Shown here piece by piece: positions 1 to 10,110 of a DNA stretch of 64,000 bases (positions are counted from its first letter, which is position 1; every line of letters starts with the position of its first letter). The notes beneath the pieces were generated by a model. It worked only from the letters and a program-made list of their open reading frames with translations. It ran no database searches and had not been told where the DNA came from. The DNA is taken from assembly GCF_001680005.1 (NCBI RefSeq), contig NC_033559.1:62001-126000 (forward strand), given 5' to 3'. The translations under genes and the position numbers were made by a program. The stretch is from Plasmodium coatneyi (Eukaryota > Apicomplexa > Aconoidasida > Haemosporida > Plasmodiidae).

Positions 1-277
1 TTATACAAATATATGTAAGAGTTTTTCTTTCTACAATGTATAATTTTTTTTTCCCCCTTTTTATATGTGGATAATAAGAACATCACTCTTTTTGTGAAGA
101 GAGGACATTCCATTATTCTTTAAAAAGAAAAAAAAAAAATATAGGAGAACATTATATACACATACGACGATTTTAGGAGCGTGGAGAGAACATGTTTACT
201 CAATAGTGTTACATGTTTTGATAACGTATATTATTTCTATATTCGTTGACTCCTGCCCATGTGGCTATTTCCCTACT

Positions 278-1689
278 TTATCTTCCTCTTCTCCTGGTGG
301 TGGAATGGACAGTAGCAGTAGTATATGGGATGGAATATTCTGTTGCAGTGTCGGTTAGGTTGGTTCTTGAGTACTCTGTAGAAGAATCATCTGATAAGGT
401 GTTCAGTTCATGTCTTAAAGTTGATCTCTTTTTTCTGCATCCGCTCCCGCTTCCATTTCCAGAGTTGTTATGCTTCCTCAAGAAGAAAGGTTTATACTGA
501 AAATAAAAAAAGAAAGGGGTGTTATGGTTGTTAGGTGGGTTGTTAGGGTGAAAGGATGATTGTTAAGTGGGTGGTGACAAGTGTGGTGCAGTTTTACTTA
601 CCTTGTAAAAGAGGAATGCAACAATTGTTGGTATTCCTATTGTAACCAATGCACCAGACACAGCACCTGGTACGACACTACCACCTGAACTTTGATCAGA
701 ATCACTAAAAGAACCACTACTACCAGCTTGATTTGGATTGGGATTTGGTTTGGTTTGAGTACATGTCAACTTTTCCAGTTTGTCCGGTTTACAGTAATCT
801 CCAGCTGCTCCGTCCATGCTTCCCGCCATCGCTTTAAACGGGTTACAATACTTACCACTCTTACGTTGTCCCCCGTCTTGTTTGCAATCCTCTTCTATAG
901 CAGAACATGCTCCTTTAATGTTTGTTAGGTGATCATGATATGTTGTATCACAAGATTTGTTACCATCATTCCCTACTTGTCTCATTATTTGTTCATGGTC
1001 TTGGGAGTAGTCGAAATGTATTTTTACTTGGGGGAAAAATTCCTTGTCACTAATGTTGTCGTATATAAGGGCACACCCCTTCTTCCCTCCAACAGTAGTA
1101 GGAGAAGAAGAAACACTCTCAAATACTCCGTAGATCTGTTTCATAATGTCCATCGGTTTTGGGACATTCAATATGTTCTTTAATAGATCCCATAACCAAA
1201 AATAAAAATATTGACACCATGTTCCATAGCCATTATTGCTTTCCATGCTAGATGCATAGCAATAGGTTTTTAATATATTTTCCGCCCAATTCTTAACATT
1301 GTCACAACTTTGCAATATAATTTTTACTTCAGTTTCCTTATTTCCTAACCCAGGACAGGATGTGCTATAAGAACGTAACCCTACGCTCAATTCAGCATAT
1401 GCTTTTTTTGAAGTTAAGAGATTTAAATCGTCTTCCTACAAAAATGGAATTGAGCAGGAAGAAAGTGGAATGTATGTACATTGTGTATAAATGTAATGTT
1501 GTTAATGTGTATTTCCACATATATAACTCCACTTTCGAACTTATTGTACCATAGACAATGTATTATATGCACACACACATATTATTGGAATTATTCAATT
1601 ATTCCATCCTTTGAATAAAGGAAGAAAGAAAAATGCTGCAATGTTTTTACCGTCAGGTCTGCTGCTGCGGGTGATGCGTCTGGTGACAT
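278..1689 (-). CDS. KIR: KIR protein with CD99-like stalk
   Basis: Three exons: 1651-1689 (MSPDASPAAADLT), 602-1435 and 278-496, all joined in phase 0; about 363 aa. Exon 2 opens EDDLNLLTSKKAYAEL and has the PIR/KIR pattern of spaced cysteines, a FYFWLWDLL motif in place of the usual FYYWLGD, and IHFDYSQDH. A Pro/Asn/Ser stalk follows, then one helix (SGALVTIGIPTIVAFLFYK) and a basic, Ser/Thr-rich cytoplasmic tail. KIRs are variant proteins thought to reach the infected red-cell surface. The stalk (about 694-750) contains KPNPNPNQAGSSGSFSDSD, close to host CD99. The tail stops early at TAA 278-280; the family C-terminus NIRYQNM lies in frame downstream and ends at 209, so the protein seems about 23 residues short. 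Family and exons are secure; surface function is inferred from the family. Confidence 0.9.
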
Positions 1690-3369
1690 GGTTCATATGC
1701 ATTTTACTATACATATAATGTGAATTTATGCTAAGAATGTATGTTCCTTCCTTATATTTATGCAGAACATAAATAAGTATGTGCGTACACAGGAACGTTT
1801 GCTTCCTTCCCCATTATAATTATGTAAAAATATTAAATTTTTCTGTTTTTTATTCAATAATGATATATTGTTAAATTGCTTAAGAAATGGCAGTACTACA
1901 GCTATGTGCACAAAGTTACCCTATATACAGGGATAAGGCAAGAATACTACTAACACATGTTTCACAATAACAAAAAAATAGAACATAAGGGGAATGATGT
2001 AAATTACTCATATCGTTATTTGCTCATTCATACATTACATTAGTGACTGGTACATGATTACTTGTAACATTATATTTAATTATTTGTACCTTATGCCGAT
2101 ATGTTGCATATATAGAAAAGAGGGTGCATAATATTTTTTCCCCCACATTGGAGCAGAAAATTTTTCTATGTAATATTATAGTTCATGCTTTCTTTATTAT
2201 TTATAAAGAAATTATTGAATATTACTGGCACCCACCCACTGTATACTTCATTCGCGAACGAAGAAAATTCACATTATGTATACTATTTCAGCAATATACT
2301 CGCTCTCTTTTGTTCTATACTATACATATTAGTGTACCCCTTCGTTTCTCCCTTTTTGCTTTCTTCCTTTTTCCTATGATTATGTTGCAAAGAGCTCATT
2401 TATATATATGTGGGTGAATTATGTGCACTCCTATATTGTTTGAGATACCCTTAGCTCTATCCTCCTCATTACATGATACATTCTTCACATTAATAATATT
2501 TTTTCTTCTTCTTCTATTCTCTGTGTAATGAGTATATTGTAACTCCTTTTTTTATGGGACATGGGCACTATGCCATGGAAATTCCCTTATTAATGTATGT
2601 TTTATTGTACATATTAATGTGTTTTTACTTTTTCTTTTTTTTCTTCAGTGAAGTTTATATGATGATGGGATAGAATAATAAGGAATATGCGTAATATGAA
2701 GAATGTTCAAGAACATAGAATACCCCCTTGTGGTAGAAGTACACATAATAATATATGTGTGTTCGCATCCTATAGGTACATTCTTTCCATAAAGAGAGAG
2801 AGGGCCGGAAACGGATCATGCACCAACTTGTTCCCAGCGCCCCCTCTATAATATGTTCTATAGGAGGAGTTGAAACTTGTTCCCCTTCCAACTGTTATTA
2901 TTACTATACTAACTTCAGGAAAAAAGAAGTGGTACCGTTGTACTGATCATTGCACAAGTCTATATGTACAGGAATATGTGCATACATAGTTATGTAAGAA
3001 CTGCAACACAAATGTGTATGTAGGAACAGCATTGAAAATGTGTATGTAGGTACTGTTGTAGGAAAACCTCCTAGGGGGGGTGTGGGGAAACCCCCTCTTG
3101 GACATGGTCATGTACATGTACTATGATCATGTCCCATACTCAAGTCACATTTAACACATAGAATATGTTGGGGGGAAGGTACGATCTTCCTACGTAGTTT
3201 CTACTTCCCCTTCCCTTCTGCACATTTATTATTCGTACCGCACCAGGAGTACATGATGGATGTGGTGGACACATTGGTCCACTTTTATACGATATACGGC
3301 TCTGTTTATGGGAGGAGTGGCACAGAAGGGAAAAGAAAAAGGTTTTGTGGTGGGGAGTGATGGAGGATA

Positions 3370-3720
3370 CACCCTCCCACATGTATATATTGGATATTCT
3401 ATACGGGATGTACCATATGGATGCCCCCTCATATGGGTTCCCCATAAATATATATATGGGGGATGTTCCCACATATGGGGTGTTCCCCATATAGGGAGCA
3501 GGGAACCTCTTTATATGGATGCTCCATATATGGGATGTTCCCTTCCACACACATACATATATATGGGATGTTCCACATATAGAAGCCCCACCTAGATGAT
3601 CACCACATATAGATGCCCCTTATATGCGATGTTCTACCCCCATATACATACATATATATGTTGGGGAATTCCATGGTCCCATATATATATGGATCATATA
3701 GAAAAGGAATGGAACAAAGT
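3370..3720. repeat. degenerate palindromic tandem repeat
   Basis: The block has many imperfect copies of an element built on CATATATGGG and its complement, alternating with GATGTTCC and GGAACATC-type text. Because the unit is nearly self-complementary, both strands stay open in several frames. Confidence 0.7.
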
Positions 3721-3780
3721 GGAACAAACGGACGGGGCACATGCTTACATTTAATCTATTTAAGTGAGTTCCGTGAGTCA
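3691..3780 (+). repeat. dispersed repeat, copy 1
   Basis: This 85-90 base stretch (GAAAAGGAATGGAACAAAGT, then GACGGGGCACATGCTTACA and AAGTGAGTTC) recurs at 62361-62455 in the same orientation with roughly one difference per ten bases. No coding role is evident. Confidence 0.75.
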
Positions 3781-4414
3781 CCAGAATATAGAAAATATTC
3801 CACAAAAACTAATTATTCTTTCATTAATTAATTCAATGCAATTGTTCATTCAATAGTTCAATGCAAATGTTCCTTATATATATATGTAAATTTTTTTTGT
3901 ACATGCACCATGTGCATGTAAAACCTTCTTTTTCTCACAGTTATTTCCATTTTCCAATGGGGAAGGAAAATTTTTTTATTTGCCCATATTTTACATAATA
4001 ATACGTTCTCCATCTACCACCCCCTCCCCCCACCAACACCCCCCTTCTGGCGAAAACAACACATATATATATTTACCTTATGCTGAAAATTTGAACAACT
4101 AAGTTCCAAGTAACGCTTCTATACTTTTATAAATGTATAGAAGATCTAATTTAGGCTCCTCTTCCCCCGTTATTTCTTTCACTTTTTTTATATCTGAACA
4201 TTCAAACAATAAAAATGTTAAGCACAAACATGCATAATTGCAATATGCTGAAAATATGAGAAAATCGTACTTATTACACTGTTAGAATTGTTATATAATT
4301 AGAGAGCAAACTTTTTCCTTCGCTCTCTCTCTCTTTCTTTCATTGTAGAAAAAAAAAAAAAAAGAATACGAATCACTCCCACTATCTTTGAGTATTATAA
4401 TTATATATGTGCAA

Positions 4415-4500
4415 TGAAAAAAAATGAACGACTCTTTTTTTTTTTTTTTTTGACCATTATTTTGCATTATGATTATTTCTTTTCTATATGTATATTTTGT
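4415..4500 (+). promoter_or_regulatory. conserved upstream block of two-TM gene
   Basis: The text AATGAACGACT, a long T run, then GACCATTATTTTGCATTATGA reappears on the minus strand at about 18900-18965, upstream of the paralogous gene. In both places it lies about 300-360 bases before exon 1. Conservation of noncoding sequence at a similar distance suggests promoter or 5-prime UTR function, or simply a recent shared duplication. Confidence 0.5.
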
Positions 4501-4759
4501 TATACGTTGTAATAAATTTTAATTAAAGAAATATATATGTACACACCCCTACAATAAAGCAGTGAATGAAATACTTGGCACCCAAACAATTGCACAAACA
4601 ACTTCATAAACAACTTCACAAAAAAATTCACAAACGACTTAAAATAAACATTTCACATAGAAAAGAAAAAAGAAAAAAATACACACTTTTACTTTCTAAA
4701 CTTTCTTCATTTTAAAGAAAAAAAAAAACAAAAAAAAAAGAAGCAAAAGCAAAAACCAA

Positions 4760-5829
4760 ATGATGGCACCCTTAACCTCTGCGAAGTTGTTCATACTTAG
4801 CTTGATACTTTATTCCTCGTGGGCACAATATAACCCTAACCACCACTACGTAAGATGGGAACTACTACACTCCTCAAAAAAATTCTGCAGTTATTATGAT
4901 TAATGAACATTGTATTCATTTTTGCTGAGTGAAGGAAGGGAAGGGAATGGAGTGCTTAGGAAAGGGGTGTAAGGAGGAAGAAGGAGGGGGGTTGGGGGTA
5001 GGGAAGTTCCCTTCCCTTCCCCCCTTCCTTCTTCGTCCTTCCTCCTTCTTTAATTTTGCATAATAATACTTATATGCACTCCATAAATTATGAACTCACA
5101 CCTTCGTACCTCCTGTTTCTTTTTTAGGTCATGGTGCACGCAACCCCATCGAATAGTGGGTCAAGAACAACAGCAACAACCAGCCATTACGGCCCATATG
5201 ACTCATCCGATTCAAGCAGTACAAGCAGTGAAGGAACCTTAATAAACACAACTGGCACAAGAACAACGTTGCAAAGTCCGTTTCATCATAAAAGTTATAA
5301 TAATGAAGACGACCTCCCCTTTAAAAACACTTCTGTTGTTTCAAATGGAACATCTAAAAAAGCAAATTCCAAAAATTCAAATTCCGCTTCAAAATTCGAT
5401 TCAAATTTTGATTTAGGTGTAGATTTAACACATTTACCACATGAAAGAAAGAGTTCATCCTGTGGAAGAAGGAACAAAAATACTACCCTAAAAGATAGAT
5501 GTCGAAGGTTGTATAAAAAATGTAAATATGGCAAATCTAAACATAGAACCTTACTACTACTTATAGTAGGTATGGTGGCACTTTGTCTATTTGTTCTTTT
5601 CTATACAAGCACTAATATAAGTTCTCTTTCTACAAGCACCAACATATGTGTCGGAAAGGGCGAAGAATCTACAATTCTATTTATTGTAGATCCACAGACC
5701 AAAACCATAGTGCGCGCAACGTTCACAATTGTCGGGTTCCTTATGATAGGTGCATTAGTTGCATTCTATTATTACCGAGCCCGAAAAAAATACATCCAAC
5801 GGACCAAATACAAAAAGTACAAATTATAA
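4760..5829 (+). CDS. two-exon secreted/exported-type protein with two TM helices
   Basis: Exon 1 (4760-4849) encodes MMAPLTSAKLFILSLILYSS, a signal-peptide-like start, then WAQYNPNHHY. A GTAAGA donor leads to an acceptor at 5126-5127, and exon 2 (5128-5829) continues in phase 0; about 263 aa. Exon 2 has a long Ser/Thr/Asn-rich hydrophilic part, a Cys/Lys/Arg-rich patch (GRRNKNTTLKDRCRRLYKKC), TM1 (TLLLLIVGMVALCLFVLFYT), a short loop, TM2 (FTIVGFLMIGALVAFYYY) and a basic C-terminus. A hydrophobic first exon plus a second exon with paired C-terminal helices is common among Plasmodium exported-protein families. I see no canonical RxLxE/Q/D export motif. The paralogue at 17655-18599 shares exon 1 and the architecture. 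I cannot name the family. Confidence 0.8.
4925..5050 (+). other. intronic purine/pyrimidine inverted repeat
   Basis: Inside the single intron, a G/A-rich arm (GGAAGAAGGAGG and related) faces a C/T-rich arm (CCTTCCTTCTTCGTCCTTCC) around a centre GGGAAGTTCCC, so the RNA could fold as a long hairpin. A comparable GGGAAGAGAAGTTCTCTTCCC element lies in the paralogue's intron near 18346-18370. Confidence 0.55.
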
Positions 5830-7020
5830 ATTATAACTTACAATTTATAAGTTATAAGTTGTAAAATGTGGAAATGTGGAACACTTTTTTCCCTTTTTGT
5901 TGTCTTTTTTTTTCCCCCATCGCCCCCCCCCCCGCCATACATTTTTCTATATTATATATATTTCTTTTTGACCCAACCTTTTTATGAACATTTTTGCACA
6001 CCTATTTTTCAAACATCTTAAAAACTATGTGTATATAGTTTTTTTTTCCGTATGGATGATCAATTCCTCCTTCTCCTCCTCCTCCCACATATATGTAGGC
6101 GGGGGGGAGGGGTTGATTGTGTCCAATCCATACACCAGTCTTATACATGTTGGTATGGATAGGCTAAGGACAGGGTGAACGGAGCATCTACACTTCCTGT
6201 GAAGGAAGGAAATTTTTTGTTCATTAAAGGTGTGTTTGGATAGTGGTGAATGGTAGGTACATTGAACTATGAGTACGTGCGTGCGCTGTTCCTTTCCTGA
6301 CCCTATAATATAGTCCACGTTTCTGTATGGACGAGGGGAATTGGTAATGCGTGTTATGGTGGCTGGAATATTTTGCGGGATGAAACATTTTTATGCTGGA
6401 AATATATAGTTCATAGTACACCTGTATTATACGAACAGAGTAAACTCATTCTTTACATTGCAGACGAATATACATAGAAAGGAAAGTTTATATGTTCAAA
6501 TATTATAGTTGTGAACGCATATAGGGGAAAAAAAAGGAAGGGGTCTAAGGGAGGAGTAAAAGAAGAAAGGTTTAAGGGAGTAAAAAAGGAGGTGAAGGTT
6601 TAAGGAAAGAAAAAAAAAAGAAAAAGTGTAAAGAAGGAAGGTTTAAGGAAAAAAAGAAAAGACTAAGAAAAGAAAAAAAAATTATTTTTAGAAGAAGGAA
6701 GAAGAAAAGTAGTGAAGGAAGTGAAGGAGTGAAGAAGATCAGCTCAAAAATAATAACACAATATATATATATGTACATATTATATATGAATGAACAACTC
6801 CAATAACGTACTTATCATAAAAATAGAATAAAAGAAAAACAAAAAAGAAAGCTGGAAGAAATAGTAAAAAAATAAAAATTCTCTTCCCCTAAAAAAAAAA
6901 GGAGAAAAAAATAGAAAAGAAGCAAGAATTACCATTCTTACATAAATAGTAAGGAAAAGGTATATATATATACATAAGTACATATATACACTTACACATA
7001 TACATGTATATATATAACTG

Positions 7021-7090
<70 letters not shown>

Positions 7091-7271
7091 CATATATATA
7101 TATATATATGTGTATACATATATATGTTGAAGGAAGGAAAATTGTCCATTTTATAACACAAAAATTTCGTTGTACAAGGCAAAAGAGCGGAAAGGCAAAA
7201 GGCAAAAATATATATATAACGCATATGTATATATAAATATACACCAACATATACACATATGCACATGAACA
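5830..7271. other. gene-free spacer with microsatellite and purine tract
   Basis: No gene is recognised. The stretch has a purine-rich AAGGTTTAAGGGAG-type tract (6530-6740), a long TA microsatellite (about 7024-7090), and the octamer AGCTCAAA at 6741, also found upstream of two other plus-strand KIRs. Long open frames such as 6780-7289 on the minus strand are translations of the TA repeat. Confidence 0.55.
7024..7090. repeat. (TA)n microsatellite
   Basis: An uninterrupted TA dinucleotide run of about 65 bases lies in the spacer before the KIR exon 1. Similar shorter runs occur at 22215-22285 and 52895-52930. Confidence 0.95.
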
Positions 7272-8504
7272 ATGGCAGGAAAGCCACAAGCAACGGTACT
7301 CAACTTCATTTCCTTATTCAAAGTTGATTTTAGCAGTGTACACACACATATAATACCTGGTGCAGCATGGTGGAATAAATAATAATATAGAATATGTACG
7401 AAGAATATGCATATATTTATTTCATTATATTTATAGTTGGAACATTTAAAATTACTCAATTCGAAAAAGGATTTATACGGACAATTACCGAGAGGGAAAG
7501 TCCAAACTTCATGTACTAATCAGGGCGCAATAGCAACAGCTAAAAGTAATATAGGAGTCCACCAGGGAATGAAAAATTATGCCGATAAAATTGTAGAAGC
7601 TTGGTGCTTCATACATAAGAACAAGAATGTCACAATGTCTACGGATGATTGGTGCTATGATTTCTATTATTGGTTGGGGGGTATGGTATCTGGGAGTGCA
7701 ATTGGAGCGACTTCATTTCAAACCGTCATGCAGGACATTTACAAGGAACTGAAGAAACCAGCTCTTGGACAAATATGTCAAAATATATGTCCCAATGATG
7801 ACCAAACCATCTTCAATAAAAAGAAAATAATATATGATTATACTCAGGACACGGGTTTTATTCAGATCTATTTACCTTCAGGGAACGAAACTATCTGCGA
7901 TCAGGAATTTTCAAACCACTTGCAAAAAATTGTTCAAGATTATGGGGAGGTACATACAGCTTGCCAGCGTAACACTAATAATACTTGTTGTAAAGAATTT
8001 AAGGAATTAATTGAAGGAGAAGGAAAAGATGGTAACTTAAATTTAACATGCAAAAAAGTTACGAACCCAGGTTCTTCTGGACCCGGTAGTACAGGACACC
8101 AATCTCCTGGTTCTTCCGGACCCGGCAGTACCGGAACCTGGAAACCCGGTTCCTCTGGACCAGGTAGTACTGGTAATCAGAACACTGGTAGTCCAATACC
8201 TGGTACTACAGCTTCCGAAGCTAGAGGAAGTTCTGTTATACCTGGTGTTGTGTCTGGTGGAGTTGCTGCGATAGGATTACCAACAATTCTTGCTCTCCTT
8301 TTCTACAAGTATAAATCGCACCTCTTCCACTTTAAGGAGAATAACTCCTCTTCTGGAGGAAGCAGAAGAAAAAGGTCCCTTAGAAGAGAATTTAATGAGT
8401 TTAGGGACGACGACGACTATACGGAGAACGACTCAACAACGGAATATGATTCAACTAATTTGTCCGAATATTCAATTCCATACACTACTTCATCCACCAG
8501 ATAA
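7272..8504 (+). CDS. KIR: KIR protein with fibrinogen-alpha-like stalk; last intron lost
   Basis: Exon 1 (7272-7295, MAGKPQAT) splices in phase 0 to exon 2 at 7437 ([20 protein letters not shown]); about 363 aa. The ectodomain has the KIR cysteine pattern, YDFYYWLGG, and [11 protein letters not shown]. The stalk at about 8068-8205 is a repeat of [10 protein letters not shown] with [13 protein letters not shown] and GSTGNQN, resembling the repeats of the host fibrinogen alpha chain. The membrane helix ([19 protein letters not shown]) runs straight into the cytoplasmic tail ([12 protein letters not shown], then [17 protein letters not shown]). In the other multi-exon KIRs here an intron separates LYK from the tail; here it is precisely absent. 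The tail ends without the N[IV]xYxxM terminus. Family assignment is secure; the host match is from memory. Confidence 0.92.
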
Positions 8505-10110
8505 TCGTCATCATCCAGATAAAGAAGTATGGGTCGTTAGGTGGAAGGGAAGGTTGTGTTAGGTGGTGGTAGGTGGGTTGTTAGATGGTGGGTGGTAGGT
8601 GGGTTGTTACGTGTGGTAGGTTTGTTGTTAGGGGTGGATGGTGGTAGGTGGGTTGTTAGGTGGGTGATAGGTGGGTTGTTAGGTGGGTGGTAGGTGGGTT
8701 GTTAGAGTGGTTGGTGGTAGATCGAAGGAAGGTTGTTAGCGGTGGTGGTAGGGTGGTAGGTGGGTTGTTAGGGTGGTAGGTGGGTTGTTAGGGTGGTAGG
8801 TGGGTTGTTAGGGTGGTGGTTGGTGTTGGACGGACGGTTGTTCGGGGTGGTGGTTGGAAGGAAGGTTGTGTTAGGGGTGGTTCGTGGAAGGAAGGTTATT
8901 AAAGGTGTTAGAATGAAAGATTGTTAGGAGTGGTAGAATGAAAGAGTTAGTTGTTGTGGAAGGAAGCGTGTAAAAGGTGCAATTGGGGGTGTTAGGGTTG
9001 GAAGGAAGGGTTGTAAGGATGTAGAGGTAGGGTGTAAGGGTATTAGAGTTAAGGATTTTAGGGGTGTTAGAATGATCTTGTTAGGTGGTTAGTGGAAGGA
9101 AGGTCACTTGCTTTAGGGACGGATACTCACGAAGGGTGTATAAAAAAAATAAAAGAAAAAAAGAATAACACAAAGGGGAAAAAAAAAAAAAGAAAAAACA
9201 AAGAAAAGAAAAAAAAATAAAACAAAAGAAAGGGAGAGAGGAAAGTGTGCAGAGGGGTGCAGTTCTTAGGGATAGGAGTAAGGTTCTTAGGTTGGAAGGA
9301 AATATGCTTAGGGGGGAGTGTGCAGAAGGGTGCACTCAGGCGGTGTTAGGTGGTTCGAAGGTGCTAGATGGAAGGGTTAGGGTTGTTAGTAATTGTGGAA
9401 GTAAGGTTATTAGGGGTGTTAGAATGATGTTATTAGGTGGTAGGAAGTTCCCTTCCTTTAGGTTGGGGTACACCCGAAGGGTGTATAAAAAAAAAAGGAG
9501 AAAGAAGGTTCAGGTAAAATAAAGAAGGTTAAGAAAGAAGAATAAGAAGGATTAGGTAAAAAAGGAGATGATTTAAGTAAAGAAAGAAGATTTAAAAAGA
9601 AAAAGAAGTTTAAAGAAAAAGTGTAAAGAAGGAATGTTTAAGGAAGGAAAAAAAAGAGAAGGTGTAAAGAAAAGGAAGGTTTAAGGGAGTAAAGAAGGAA
9701 GGTGTAAAGAAAAGGAAGGTTTAAGGGAGTAAAGAAGGAAGGTGTAAAGAAGGAAGGTTTAAGCAAGAAAAAAAGAAGAAGAAAAGTTGTAGGGAAGGTA
9801 GGTGTAAAGAAGGAAGATTTAAGGTGTAAGGAAGGAAGTTGTAAAGAAGGAAGATTTAAGGTGTAAGGAAGGAAGTTGTAAAGAAGGAAGATTTAAGGTG
9901 TAAGGAAGGAAGGTGTAAAGAAGGAAGGTGTAAGGAAAGAAGGTTTAAGTTGTAAAGGAAGAAGGTGTAAGGAAGAAAGGAAGAAAGGAAGAATGAATGT
10001 GTACCTTCTGTTGTACACACGTGTAGATACTTAGTGAAATACTATTTTCCATTTAGTAAGTAACGATTTCATTGTGAATAAATAGTGATAAAAAAAGAAA
10101 AATAATAAAA
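8505..10110. other. G/T-rich then purine-rich degenerate repeat spacer
   Basis: From 8540 to about 9470 the plus strand is G/T-rich with many copies of GGTGGGTTGTTAGG, including a clean 20-base tandem (about 8755-8815). From about 9480 to 10000 it becomes an AAGGAAGGTGTAAAGAAGG-type purine repeat. No gene is seen; short open frames here are repeat translations. Confidence 0.65.
8540..8830 (+). repeat. G-rich GGTGGGTTGTTAGG tandem repeat
   Basis: Repeats of GGTGGGTTGTTAGG spaced 20-30 bases apart contain enough GGG/GG runs to form G-quadruplexes. Similar text occurs in KIR last introns (507-575, 23785-23800) and, in both orientations, in a SICAvar intron (10480-10560). It may derive from GGGTT(T/C)A telomeric repeats, though the period is not seven. 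Confidence 0.75.

Larger units (their letters stand above)
1690..4759. other. gene-free AT-rich spacer
   Basis: No spliced or unspliced gene is recognised in these 3 kb. The stretch holds poly-A/T runs, a palindromic CATATATGG-type repeat block (3370-3720), one copy of a dispersed repeat (3691-3780), and upstream sequence of the two-TM gene that is matched upstream of its paralogue (about 4415-4500). Open frames on both strands around 3140-3600 arise from the palindromic repeat and do not look coding. Confidence 0.6.

Noticed and set aside
3140..3600. Overlapping open frames of 60-136 codons on both strands
   Set aside because: They are translations of a self-complementary CATATATGGG repeat (residues mostly Tyr, Met, Gly, Pro), with no splice or family signal.
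5295..5534. Minus-strand open frame opposite the two-TM gene
   Set aside because: Antisense shadow of a spliced, signal-bearing gene with a recognisable paralogue.
6780..7293. Long minus-strand open frames rich in Ile/Tyr
   Set aside because: They read through a TA microsatellite; the Tyr-Ile alternation is a pure repeat artefact.
9081..9522. Open frames on both strands near 9.1-9.5 kb
   Set aside because: They fall in G/T- and purine-rich repeat with no recognisable residues, splice sites or family motif.
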